Below are positions 50,505 through 62,700 of a stretch of 64,000 nucleotides of DNA, piece after piece (the first letter of the stretch is position 1; every line of letters starts with the position of its first letter). The stretch covers positions 124,001-188,000 of the forward strand of contig BQUP01000002.1 of the NCBI GenBank assembly GCA_022835595.1, given 5' to 3'. Both the position numbers and the translations under genes were made by a program. The stretch is from Cystobasidium ongulense (Eukaryota > Basidiomycota > Cystobasidiomycetes > Cystobasidiales > Cystobasidiaceae). The notes beneath the pieces are model-generated. The model made no database searches. It was not told the DNA's origin and saw only the letters and a list, made by a program, of their open reading frames with translations.

Positions 50505-51905
50505 ATGTCGAACCAGCAGAGTAACCTACCTAGCGAGCCGCCTCCATCATACGACAGTATTCTGAACCAGTCTCGCCCTCAAGATGTACGCACCTCTGGT
50601 CCGGCGGCGGGTGGCGCAACAACTACGTCAGCTGGAGCTGGTGGTCCAAGTGGCAGTAGTACCGCACAAAGCACAGGTGTAGATGGGGATGGGAATAGAA
50701 GAACACCTCGACGAGGAGATTCATCTCATGAAGAATTAGATGTAGAAGAAGAGGATAGACCATTACCACCAGGATGGGTAGTTCAGTTCTCTGAAAAGGA
50801 TGATCGTGAGTAGTCTTTTACCTAGAATAGTAGAAAAGAGGATGGACTGTAGCTGGCTCCTTGTGTGAGTGAGAGTACAATGTCTGATGAGTGACGTATC
50901 TTTCTCTGCGCAGGCTTCTTCTTCGTCGATACTATGGCACCCAATGGACCAAGATCTATCTGGACCCATCCACTTGATGATCCTGAATTCCTTTCTACCG
51001 TCCCTCAGGGCATGGATCCGCTAGCTTATGTGTACAAGCTATGGGCAGATGCGGTATGCTGACTATACTCGACTGACTTTGTCATAGAGCTGACAGGTAG
51101 CCTTCGTCTTGATCCATAGCCTATGCCAAGCCCCCAGCCCGGTCCATCATCACTTCCTCAGACAGGCGGAGGGCGTCCTAGCAACAACGATGCTACTCGC
51201 ATGCCTGCAGCGCTCAACATCGGTAGTAGTAGTACTAGTAGCAGTGCAGGACCAGGCTATAGACAAGGAGGTACAATACCAATGCAACAGAATTATCCAG
51301 GAACAAGTACTTTACAAGGAGGACAAAGACAAAAAGTAACAATGGAAGATTTAACTCAGTATTACTTGAATAAAATGGGTTCTCCTGAAGAATATGAGAG
51401 GAAACATCCTAGAGGTAAATTTAGCAAATTACTTCATGAAAAGGAATCTCCCGTAAGTGTTGTTCTCGTCTCACACACATCCAGTTTATCATTAACAAGT
51501 ACCATCGTATATTGGTATGCTTGTGTTATTTATGAACAGGCCCAACGACAGCGAAGACACGCGGAACATAAAGCTCGTGATCTCGCTGACGCTCTTGCAT
51601 ACCGAGCTCCCGTCTATCGACCGGGCCCTTACGGTTGTGAGTATGGATGCCTCTCTCTCACCAAATAGGCAGCTGACTCTTTGACTATCCCTCTGCTTGT
51701 TTGACAATACAGATCCCGGATACGGCAGATATGGAGGAATGTACGCTCCTATGGGCCTCTCTGCTGGTCTACTAGGTGAGCTGAGGGATATTCCTCAAGC
51801 ATTCCAATCACAAATTTAGTATCTAATGATGCTTGTTTGATCTTCCTTCTCATTGCGATGGCAGGCCTGGGAGGTGGTGCGATGTTAGGAGCTGCACTCT
51901 TCTAA
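50505..51905 (+). CDS. WW-domain protein with a Gly-rich hydrophobic C-terminus
   Basis: Six exons: 50505-50805, 50914-51053, 51120-51452, 51540-51636, 51713-51775 and 51865-51905; 324 residues. It begins with a PPPSYD motif (a PPxY that could bind WW domains, even its own). One WW domain: LPPGWVVQFSEKDDRFFFVD followed by RSIWTHPLDDPEF, with both key Trp. Then KLWADA, a Ser/Gly/Gln-rich linker, YYLNKMGSPEEYERKHPRGK, and a basic AQRQRRHAEHKARDLADALA helix. The end is Tyr/Pro/Gly-rich and closes with a short hydrophobic GLLGLGGGAMLGAALF, which may lie in or against a membrane or self-associate. No catalytic domain. Function unknown; likely an adaptor. Codons of 51220-51420 are AT-rich. Confidence 0.85.
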
Positions 51906-52606
51906 GTATGTCCGAAGATGAGACAGACAGAACTAATCGAGTGACCGTAGACTGGCTGCATGTACTGTACTCGCTTGTAGCGAATAGTAGAGTTTTCTTT
52001 TGACAGTCGATGCATCGCTTGTAGCAATGAAGCTGAATATTGTAATGCTACTAGAAGGCCGCTTAGAACGACGATGACTTGCTCAGGCCACGGGATAGTC
52101 GCAAGATTGAAGTTGCACCACTGCATGCTCAGAAGTAGTCAAGGCTTTGCAGAGGTCTGCGGTACGCAATTCCGCGGGTCATGTCAGCCAAGCCGGCCAG
52201 AAGTGGATTCGACGTCGGTGAGTGGTTGGACGTCATCGCCCGTGCACGTGATCGGGGGCCAGCCAGTACGGTGCGGTCGATGCAAGCAGGACAGGCAGGC
52301 AGGATGGACGGGACGGCGGTGGGGCGCGCACAGAGACGAAGAGTGCAGCGAGGTGATCTTGGAGTCCATGACAAGCAGCTTTACGGTGGTTGATACCCAG
52401 AGATCTCCCCCCATATTATCATTGAATCGTACTGAACTTCAGACAACAAGCTCGATTACAGTGATCGCTCCATATTATTACGGTATTTCAGCCTTTCCGC
52501 ATTTGATTTGCTTGACTTTGAGGATTAGAATTATTTGAAAGTCACTTGTCGCTCCTTCTCTCTCGCCGCACACGCACTCTATCGCATCCTCACAGCCAGC
52601 TAACAG
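51906..52606. other. Intergenic region upstream of the SUR7-like gene
   Basis: About 700 bp. An open frame of 154 codons (52074-52538, +) crosses it but is Cys/Ser-rich, has no splice continuity and no family look, so I do not call it. The 3' part should hold the SUR7-like promoter. Confidence 0.4.
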
Positions 52607-52858
52607 GTGAGTAGCCGCACTCTGTCCGTGTCCTCCGTCCTCCACCACCCTCGACCCGCCGCTCGCCATCTCTGTCCCTCAAGGCGGCCGCGATCAGCAC
52701 GCACGCTTTGAGAAGGCAGGCAGCAGGCGAGCAAGCAAGCAAGCAAACTGGCGGGAAGCTCTCTCTTTCCTTCGCACTTCAACACACGACAGTCGTCTTA
52801 CTGCTATCCCACATAGTATAGCACACTGCACCCTACTAATCACTCCTTGTTCCCGCAG
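52607..52858 (+). other. Probable 5' UTR intron of the SUR7-like gene
   Basis: CAG/GTGAGTAG at 52604-52614 is a strong donor, and CTAATCACTCC...CCCGCAG ending at 52858 gives a branch site and acceptor 44 bp before the ATG. The 252-nt segment is longer than the coding introns around it and contains a (GCAA)4 run at 52731-52746. Seen only as signals; RNA reads would settle it. Confidence 0.6.
52731..52746. repeat. (GCAA)4 microsatellite
   Basis: Four perfect GCAA units next to GGCAGGCAGCAGGCGA, inside the proposed 5' UTR intron. Confidence 0.85.
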
Positions 52859-52902
52859 GTCCTCCCTCCCTCTTTTCCCACCTCTCCGCTGCTCTCTTCG
52901 CA

Positions 52903-54349
52903 ATGGGCCGCTTCTTCGCCTGCGCCGGTTTGGGCGTATTCCTCACCCTGTGTGCCTCGATATTGGCCATCTTTGCGAATGTGAGCAGCTTTTACAACGC
53001 TTCTCGTGTGGTCTGTCTCGTCTGTTTGCTGATGGCCTGTCCTCTCATGTCTCCCCTAACCCGTCCTTGCCCTCTCGCCTGAAAAAACGCTCCTCCTTCT
53101 CTGTTTGGAAATCCCACCTCGAAAAACTGAAAAAACAACAACCACAACTCCATCTATACTACTTCACACTCTAGATCTCACAAATCGATGGATCCCTCGT
53201 ACCAAGAAACATCCGCATGGTCACCGTCGACACCACAGGCCTCGGCGCCGCAGTGGGGGCAGGAGATGCCATCTACGGAACGGGCGTGAGAAATGGTGAT
53301 GCTCCCAATACTGGTATCAGACCATCCTACCAATGGGGTCTATGGGGATACTGCGCTTCTCAAACACTAGGTGGTGATAGAGATTACTGCGTCGGTACTT
53401 CATTCGGTTTCAAATGGCAACCCGCTCCTGCAATCCTGTTTGATGCTCCTCAAGCTCAACAAAACACCATTGCTCAAGCTCTACCTTCTGGTACATTCTC
53501 AGACTCAAACTACCTTGGCCAATACTCGTGAGTGCTCTCTCTCTCTCTCTCTCATCCTTCCTCGTCCCTTCCTTCTCTTTTGGGATTCCATATCCCTCTC
53601 GATCATTCTTCCGAGAAATGATGTCCATCCTGCCTATTATGGCAAGCGGGACATCTAAGCCGGGGCGAACCATTATACTCGCTATACCTATCAACATAAA
53701 CTAATCATCATCATCATCTTTCATTACAGACGTGGCGCATTCTACGTTCTCTTCGTTGGTGCTCTCGCCGGTGGATTGGCTTTCATCATTGGATTCCTAG
53801 CACACAGATTCGCTTTCCTCATCTCTGCCTGCTTGGCATTCTTTGCTTTCCTCTGCGAAGCCGTTGGTTGCATCATCTGGACTAGTGAGTCTCCTCTTCC
53901 TAAATCTACAGCTTCTCTTTATTCTAGGAAAGCTGACATGTATCCGTGCAGTCCTCATCCACAAAGCCAAAAACAACGCCGCTTCCGTTGGTATCGTCGT
54001 CAATTATGGTGTCGGTCTATGGTTATACTGGGCTTCTACCGGATGCCTGCTATTGGCTGTTGTGCCTTGTAAGTCTCTATACGCTTTACCTCCCCCCACA
54101 CACCCGACGATCATCTTGGTCGTTCTTTGTTTATCCCTCTTCTCAAAATGTGATGACTGTGGCCAAGGTCGACAATCACGTGACGCGGTCACTTTCAACC
54201 CGCATTATGGGGGAGGGATAAACAGGAGTCATCTAGACCAAGATCGTGCTGCTTTATTTGAATGCGAGATCCATTACTGACTCTTTTACATATCTTTGTT
54301 CATCGTAACAGTCCTAGTTGGATGCATTGCTGGAAGAGACCGCTACTAA
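52903..54349 (+). CDS. SUR7/PalI-family plasma-membrane protein
   Basis: Four-helix membrane protein of the claudin-like SUR7/PalI group, which sits in eisosomes/cortical patches or senses pH. Five exons: 52903-52980, 53175-53527, 53730-53884, 53952-54068 and 54312-54349; 246 residues. TM1 is LGVFLTLCASILAIFAN. The extracellular loop has the group motif WGLWGYCASQ with a second Cys in DRDYCVGTSFGF. TM2 is GAFYVLFVGALAGGLAFIIG, TM3 is FLISACLAFFAFLCEAVGCI, and TM4 is GLWLYWASTGCLLLAVVPFL. The end is short (GRDRY). The loop is larger than in small claudins. The (CT)n tract at 53535-53553 lies in intron 2. Sur7 versus PalI/Rim9 cannot be decided; the short cytoplasmic tail argues against PalI. 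Confidence 0.85.
53535..53553. repeat. (CT)n microsatellite in an intron
   Basis: Nine CT units plus a C in the intron between exons 2 and 3 of the SUR7-like gene. A short (ATC)n run lies near the acceptor at about 53704-53718. Confidence 0.85.
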
Positions 54350-55471
54350 ACAGACGTTAAACAATAGGGACTTTGGTTCTTATCTTTCCTCTCGTCCGGG
54401 CTTCTCTCTTTATGAAGACCTTCTAGATACATTCAAGCAATAACTTCCAGTCACCTCAATCGATCCCTCTGAGCAAATACATCCAACACTCCATTTCAAA
54501 GCCTAGTATAACCTATCGAAACGTCAAGGAAGGGGGTTTATTATTCGAACAATATTATACGGACCTTTAGCAAGTACAAATCATCTCTTCCAATCTTTAT
54601 CCGCCAATATTCTATCTTTGCCAATTCTGTACATGCTTCGACATTTTCTACAGTTTCTCGAAGTAGACCCTTGTTTCAAATAAGGATCTCATTCAGAGGG
54701 CATTGTTTTTCCATTATCTTCGTTTTCTTCGGGGTTTCAAAAACGATTTTCCGTTTGAAATATCCTCCCTCTTTACTCTTTACTATTCTTCCTATCGCTT
54801 AATTTCAACTTTCTATTAGCAAGCACATACACGCATTCCCCTCTCCTCTCCCTCGCACCTCTCCCTCCCCTCCTTCCCTTATCCTGTATAGGCTCTTAGA
54901 CGTTGGAATACTAGGTTACAACAGCCTGTGACGATCGTTAAGTTGTTACTATTGCTCAATCCTCTACATATATGCTCTATTTATCTACCTCATCCTCCAT
55001 AATATAAACTTGTTTCTTCTCACTTATTTACTCTTTTTCTAATCAGTATAAATTACAACTTCTACCAACCACATACAGCTGTGTTTTCTCCAACCCTTCT
55101 GAAATTGTAATAACAAGGCATTATACATCTATAGACCTGCTTTTTGCTCCTTGAACTGACTTGAAACTCTTCTATGTCTCGAGCAATGCCACCCTCGATA
55201 TCAACAAGGTAGACAGAGCTTTTCCAGTAACAAGCCAAAAGTATTTCTTGCACTCTGATAACAGTAGCAGTGTTATCAGGACGAGATCTATGTTTTGCTT
55301 CCTGGCTGCCTTTGCCTACCAAAGTGACTCTATCGCGTAACATCGTTTGGCCTTGTTTTCATGCACGCCTGTCAGGCCAACTTGCTTGTCTTCTGAGCGA
55401 CTTGTCCGAGCATGCCGGATGACTGGTCTAGTGTAGGCTGCCCGATCCTGCACATCTAGACCAAGCAGGCC
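54350..55471. other. 1.1-kb intergenic region with pyrimidine-rich tract
   Basis: No gene supported. The part 54350-55060 is AT- and pyrimidine-rich; 54835-54885 is almost pure C/T (CCCCTCTCCTCTCCCTCGCA and onward), as in CT-box fungal promoters. Long pyrimidine runs suggest promoter or untranslated leader of the next gene. A minus-strand frame at 55062-55343 (93 codons) is not convincing. Confidence 0.45.
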
Positions 55472-58400
55472 ATGGCCTCTGACGCGCATGCTATGCTGCG
55501 TTCTCGTGACTTTGGGTCATCTGGCTCCTCTGAAGAGGGAGAGCGCGACAACGACGAGGAGGATGATTATTACCAAAGACAGGATCACGAACAGCAACAA
55601 CAGCAACAGCAATACACATATTCTGATAATTCAATAAACAATACTACAGATCCGACAACTGGAACAGCGCATCAATCGTCAAGTCAGGATGAATCGCAGT
55701 CCTATATAGGACATCAAACAGCTTCGAATAACTTGGCTTCATTTGAAGAATCATTCATTCCAGAGAATAACTACCATGAAAGTGTACCACCTGAAGATAC
55801 AAGACCTAGACCCAAGACTCCATCAGCTAGAGATGTGCAGTCGAAACAGAGACGCGTTATTAGTGATGCTGCTGGTTTTACAAGACATGTAGCTGGTACT
55901 GGCCCACGTGATATCTTTGCAGAGAGAGAAGCAGAAGGCATGGTGGATCTATCACAGCATGATGCTGGAGAAGGTATTCATCATCAACATCGATCTCGTG
56001 GTGCAAGTAGCAGGCAGAGTAAAAGGGCCGATGACAATAACAACAGTAATGCGCAAGCTGAAGACGAAGAGGAAGGTGATGGGACTTCAGGATTGAATGA
56101 ACAGCCTAGCTTTGAAAGAAGCGATTCTCAGAGCATGCGTGTAGAGACTGCTACTACTAGAAGAGGTGGGAAAACTGCAAATACTCGCGAGGCGGATTCC
56201 AGTCGGCAAGTCAAGGCCGGGTCAAAACAGCAGCTTACCCTTCGTGAGCAGGAGAAGGTGAGCCCAAGCTTTCCCATCTTTCAACAGCGTGTACTACGCG
56301 GAGACACTTTCTTACTGATACTCTTCAATGCATATTACAGCTTATCGACGAAGTCAATAAAGAGAACTTCTCCCTCAAGCTTAAAATCTACTTTTTGGAA
56401 GAAAGACTAGCAAAACTCACACCTGAACAAATGGATGTAGCATTGAAAGAAACGATAGATCTAAAAGTGGAATATCAAAGTCTTAAACAAGAACTGAAAA
56501 AGCATAAGAAGTGGTTGTTAGAAGCTACTAATGCACTTGAAGAATCTCGCAAAAATCAAGATATGGCTCATGGTCGTGTTAGTAAAACAGAACAGGAAGC
56601 TCATACTGAAATATCTAGATTACGTCAAGAACTGGAAAGGGATAAACAAGCTTTTCAAGAAGAGAGGGAGGATTTACATGCTCAACTTGAAGAAGCTAAT
56701 TCTAGGGCGAATAGTCGAGAGGAAGATAGTGAAGACCTTCACCGTACTATCGATACTTTGGAGGATGAAAATGCAAAGCTACGTTCTCAGGTCAATGCTC
56801 AGGTTACTATGCTCGCTACCCGTAATGATGAGAAGGAACAGCTTTACGACGAAATTGAAGGTCTGAAACAAGACAACATGGCTTTGGAATCTGACCTGCA
56901 AGAACAGCGCGAGCGACGCGCTTCTAGCGCCGATAGAGGCTCAAGCATGAGTGCACTCGAGGACGAGCTCAACAGCTATAGAGATAAATTATCCGCTGCA
57001 TTGTTAGATCTCGAAAGGAGAGAAAAGGATATAGCAGAATTAAATGCAGAATTAGATCAACGAGAATCAGAGCAAGAAGAAGAAATCCAGAGAGCAATTG
57101 AAGAATGGAAGGTTGCTTTAGAAGAATCAAGACAGGATAAGGATCAATTAAGTGATGCTTTAGAAGAAAGAGAAAGAGAACTTGGAGATATGGATAAGAA
57201 ATTTAAAGAATTTGATAAATTGGCACAGGAAGATCAGAGGAAAATTGATAAAGCTTTAAGGAAAGCGGATGATAAACAGAAAGAGGTAGATGCGCTAGGT
57301 GAAGAAGTCATGGGTTTGACTGATGACATTCAAAAGGTGAGCTCGATGATCGTATAGCGTGCGTTGTCGTTGCGAACAACGGCTGAGCCTCTTCCCTTTT
57401 TTAATTCCGCAGCTGAGCAAGCAAATTGAAGCTCTTGAAGACGGAGTAGACGACAAGGCTGCCCGCATACAAGACCTCGAGAAGGATCTGGACGCCGCAG
57501 ACAGGGAGCTCGAAGATCGGCAGAGGATGCACGAGCAGGTTGTCATAGCCCTGAAAGAGGTATGTAGCGCTAATAACTTCGACTTGCCGAAGCCTGCCGT
57601 ACTGACTACCTTCAGCAGAAAGCGGCCTCAAACAAGTCTCGTCAAGCCGACCTCACGATACAGCACGAATCACTCACCACAGAAGTCACTTTCCTGCGGA
57701 ACAAGACTGAAGAACTCGCCCTCAGATGCGCTGAGCTTGAAGAAAGTAGACGATCAGACGATAAGCAACTCCAACGCCTGCAAGACGACAGATATGCGCT
57801 TGAAAAGCAACTGCGCGAAAAAGAGGCTGAAGTTCAGCAAGCTGAACTTAAAGCAAATCGCCAAGTTCTGGAACTCGAGAATGAATGGCGAAATGTCGCT
57901 TCTGAGAAAGATCAGACTATAAATAGTATAAGTACGAGCTTACGACAAGTACAAGATCGCCTAGCGGTCAGAGAGCAAGATCTCGAACGGCTTAATCAAG
58001 TCTTACAGAATCGAGATGAGCAGGCGAAGAGGCAGGGCGACGATCATACTTCGGATCGCATGTCGCTCATTCTTGAAGTCGAAAGGTTGAATAGAGATCT
58101 CGCGCACTACGAGGCGGATCTTGACCATGCTCGTGCTGAACTTGACAGGAAGGAAGAAGAGCTTCGCCAGAGAGATCTGGAAGCTGCCACATTGGTAAGG
58201 CGATTATAATAGCCATGTCGACCAAATGGACTGAACCTTCTCATGTCAACAGCGAGCAACAAATAACGATATCTCCGCTCAGCTCTCTCTGCAGACGCAA
58301 AGTAGACTGGACCTGTCTGACAAATTGGACGCTGCTTCGAAAGCTCTACGCGAAGCCCGAGAAGATCTCGCAGATGCTCAAGATAGGCTTCGTAGAAGTG

Positions 58401-59478
58401 AGAAGGATCACAATAGCAGCTCCCGGGGTAGTGGAAGAGCGACTGCAGATTATCGAGATCAACTTTCAGAGCGCAATGCACTGCTGCAATCAGTCTACCA
58501 GGCGATTGATAAAGCGGTAGGAATGGATAAGAAGAGACCTACACAGGCCGATCTCAAACCTCATACCAACTTTGCCGTGTTCCATGATGCCATCATGAGC
58601 CGGATACGCGTTATCACCCAGGTCCAGCAGCTGTTTGACCGGAAAGCGAAAGATATGGAAGGGCGTTTCGTTGAGCAGATCAAGTGAGTACTGACTACAA
58701 GCGAGTGTAGGAGTGAAACAGCTAATCAAGCTTGTATTTGTAGCTCACTTAAGAAGCAGCAGGACTCGAGGATGCGCCAACTTGACAGGCTGGAGGTTGC
58801 CGTGAAGAATGCTGTTGATAGTCAAAAGCAATGGAAGCAACGAGTACTGCTCAAGCATAACGAGGTAGAGTCTGTCAAGGTGAGCACTACCATTATCGTG
58901 TTGGCTGTATGCAATGTTCTATGCTAATTGTGCGTGACACAGGCTACCAACGGCGAGCTTAACGAACAACTCTCGTCCCTGAAGACACGCGTTACAGTCG
59001 CGGATATGTCACCAGGTAGTAATCAGAAAATCCAAACGCTTGCGGCGCGGGCATCAACAGCAGAGCGACGCCTCAAAGCAACGCAAGACCAGCTACAAGC
59101 GGTAGAATCTAAGTTTGCGGAAGCGAAAGGCAAAGTAGCTACTGCGGAAGATCATTGGCAAGCTAGGCTGAGAGAGCTGATGAACAAGCTGAAAGAGGCA
59201 GAGGAAAAGAACAAGCGGGAGCGTCAAGGTGCGAAAGAACGTGTGAGGGATCTACAGCAGAACATAAGGTGGGTTCTGCCTTCTCACTCTATTGTTTGAA
59301 TGAAGACCTTTTCTGACACTGTTTGCATCGTGTCAGTGATCTTCAAGCGCAGATAGATAGCGCAAACTCCCGTAACAGGAAGCTTGCACAGTGAGTTTAT
59401 AGCGGCTTCTGAAGTCTGTGAGCTATGTATTGATGATTGCATCATCTTTACAGCGTCCTCGACCATCAGGTCATGTAG
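55472..59478 (+). CDS. Centrosomin-motif (CM1) coiled-coil protein, Mto1/Pcp1-like
   Basis: Likely recruits gamma-tubulin complexes to spindle poles or other microtubule-organising sites. Nine exons: 55472-56257, 56341-57336, 57413-57559, 57619-58194, 58253-58683, 58744-58879, 58943-59268, 59337-59390 and 59454-59478; 1158 residues. The first 250 residues are disordered and acidic with a Gln run (coded at about 55593-55613). Across the exon 1/2 junction lies the CM1/CNN_1N motif: LTLREQEKLIDEVNKENFSL followed by KLKIYFLEERLAKLTPEQMD, close to the family consensus. Everything after is nearly continuous coiled coil (ESLTTEVTFLRNKTEELALR and so on). I see no PACT domain at the C-terminus, which ends KLAHVLDHQVM, favouring Mto1-type over Pcp1. 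Exon 4 has a tandem CAGCAG acceptor, so one Gln may be optional. Codons in exon 2 are strongly AT-ending. Confidence 0.85.
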
Positions 59479-59787
59479 TCTGCGAGTGGCGAATATGCCA
59501 ATCACCCGCATGGTAGTCGGCCGTGTATACCCTCCATTCGATGTGAAATTACAGTATCACTTTCGAGTCTTTTATGGTCTTGTAGTATCAGTCTGTCAAG
59601 AGGGCAGTGATCTGTAACATATATAGGTTCTTTCCCATATCCAAGATTTCCGATTGTATCAGGCAGTCGCCCATGTTGTTTCAGCACACACTCGCGAAGC
59701 AATGCAGCGGATACGAATATAACGCTATGATAACTTCAGTCATATGAGCGAAAGGTCTACGCATGCAGCTCTGCCCTCGTCTCGAAG
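59479..59787. other. Intergenic region, CM1 gene to RIC1
   Basis: About 310 bp between two plus-strand genes; nothing supported beyond the expected terminator and promoter. Confidence 0.35.
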
Positions 59788-62700
59788 ATGTACTTTCCAA
59801 CCACATCTGCAAAGGTGAGCGAGCGAGCCTGGCTCTTGCATGTTGAAGTGTCTAGGACACCTTAATGCCCTGCCTCAGCGCGTGCCGCGTAGAACACGTA
59901 GCATATACTGACTGCGATGATCCCAGCTTCTAAGGCCCTCTGCTGCGTCTACTCCGCACGACCTGCCGCTCTTGCCTGCATCTCTCGCGGACATTGCGCG
60001 ACTCGGAGGAGCACATGACGAGGTGCTCTTGAGCTTCGCACGGCAAGGCAGCTCTAGCTGGCGAGGAGACGACAAGAACGGTAGAAGTCGCAAGCTTGCA
60101 GCTGTCGTAGGAGGGTCAGAGATTGGCATCTGGAGCTTGCGGGCAAGTCTTTGACTCTATACGATGCTTTGTTTCGCGGCATAAGACTCTGACCAATGCA
60201 GCATAATCCAACAGCCTGCTCTGCTTCTATGCAAGCTAAAGCGTACTGGTACATCTCTGAGACGGTATGGACTCAACAAGGCAGTCCATTGGGTAGACGA
60301 CCCTGATGAAAGCAGCGGGTCGTGCCGTCTGCTCGTGTCTGTAAGTCGCCACATTAAAACAATGCTGCGATAGCCTGCTGAGCGCGACTATTGATCCATC
60401 CAGACTACCAAATCGTTTCTGTTTCTCTACTCGGTCTCCTTGTACGACTCATCACCGAATGCGCCTGTCTATTCCGTCCCCAGTACTGGAACTGGTGCTG
60501 CCAAAGGACAGTTCGTCGCGGGCTCTGGCGAAGGGTTGCCCCTACCCGCCCTGGTCATTCATGAAGTGGGCTATCTGGACTTCACAGAATTCCAGGTCAC
60601 TTCGTAAGTCGCAGATTGATCGTCAGAATAGTAGCTATAACTCTAAGAACTTTCTTTCTACCAGCTTTTGCCCTGCACCACAGTTTCTAGTCGTTGCAAC
60701 AGCCAATCCGCCTGCCCTTCAGACTCTACACTATGCTCTCTTCACGGACGAGTTACATCATCTCGAGCAAGACGATACCTCTGAGCTCGAACACATTATG
60801 TATCTGTCAGAGCAGCCTTGGATAGTCGATCCACAAAGCCCCATCACGGATATTCAATACGACTCGCACCTGGACCTGTACGCGCTAATCGCTGCCGACG
60901 GTCGGGCATACGCCATAAAAGACTTGTCCAGCGGTAGCTCACACGATGTTAGACAGCTCTTGTGCTATTGACTCGCGAAAGAGGAGCTGACCTGAAACTC
61001 TGCCAGCATATGGAACGTCGTGGCTCGGAGGTCAGCAACTTCCCGTCTCTTCCCGCACCGTTGTGGGATGGACAATGCTTCTACGGCAGTCGCGAATCAG
61101 ATACCGACCTCGAAGATTCGAATAGCACTTGCACGATCTCACCGCTTGCGCAAAAGGCAACCTGCATCGCATTCAATGTTCCTTTTTCGCTTGTTGCAGT
61201 CGGCTTGCAAGAGTGAGTGGACCGCAAAGTGGACCCGGTCACTCATGCTAATATGCAGATTTTCAGCGGACAATGTGTGCAGTACTCAATACTTATGCCT
61301 TCCCAGGCTTTGACGTACTCTCATCGATTTCATCTGCGCCAAACCTTGAAATCCACCTCACCACATCTCGAAACTGGTGGTGTTCGCTGTCTATCTTGGT
61401 GAGTCACGGAAGACACTGTCAGACAAACTATTAATCTAATCCTTCGCCTGCAGGACCTCAGATGGCTATGCTCTAGCTCTCGGTTGGGAACAGGGCTGGG
61501 CGGTCTGGACTGTCTATGGCCGTCTCACTACATGGGCTGTGGGGGGTGACGCCGGCGGAGCAGAGGGAGGAGAGCAACCTGCGTCATTTCAAGATAGATT
61601 TATGAATGGCATCAAAGAGCTTGTGAGCAGATGCGCGTCAACTTATGTCACGTGTACTTTGCTGAATTGTCTGTAGTTCTGGGCGCCGGGCAACTTCGAG
61701 CTCTTCGCCCTTTGCGACCCGCCAGAGCGTCCTAAAGAAAGAGGTCGGTACCGTCATTCGAGCTCCATGTGATCATGACTGAATACATTCGATGCGTAGC
61801 TGTGGACGAGCAACTGTTCATTATACCATTCGCCAAGAGTGCTGTGACGAGTCTGCACACACCTGACAATACGAACCATGCTTTCCTTCAGCTCGATGAT
61901 GGCCTTCTTGTCTACAGAGGGGCTGACCAACCCGATATGAGCGTCATTAATCCAGAATCCGATGTCTGGCAATCCATCAAGGTCAGTCAGGCCTTTCCGT
62001 AGTAAATCGATTGCAGGGCTCACTATCCGGACTCTGCAGCTACCGGCAGCTTATGTCAGTAACAACTGGCCGATGCGTTATGCATGCATATCAGCGGATG
62101 CTAGACTGATTGCAGTGGCCGGACGTCGAGGTCTCGTGCACTACAATTCGCTTTCCGGCCGGTGGAAACTTTTTGATAGCGGGATACAAGAACAGTCTTT
62201 CAAAGTACAAGGTGGTATGCAATGGTATGGTAGCACTTTGATAGTCACTGCGGAGGAGCAGGACGAGCACGACCAAACTGTCTACACAGTGGGTGTCCAT
62301 GTCAGAAGCGCTTTCCATGACTGTGATCGCTGAGGCAAATTGCAGCTTCGACTGTTTGGCCGCGACCGAGCGCTGAACACCGCATATGCTCTAGACGAAG
62401 AGGTTTTGCCTTCAAGGGTGATTCTTACTTCGCTGTTCGACAGCTCCCTTCTGGTCTACACCGAAGACAACACCTTCTATCACTTCCTTCTGGCTTCCAC
62501 CAAGAATGGACCCCGATTGCGTCTTTGTGGCAGCATCGGGTTCGAAGGAGTGGTAACGGATCCCACCAAAGTCAGAGGCTTGAGCTGGATGGTGCCTCCA
62601 TCGCAGCAGAGTAAGCACAAATTCACAAATTCGCTGTCACGACTTGATCTTGATCTCATACTATGCATTTGCAGAATTTGGCGACCCCTCCGATGATCTA

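Noticed and set aside
52074-52538. 154-codon open frame upstream of the SUR7-like gene
   Set aside because: Cys/Ser/Arg-rich with no motif, no splice continuity and no homologue I recognise; likely chance.
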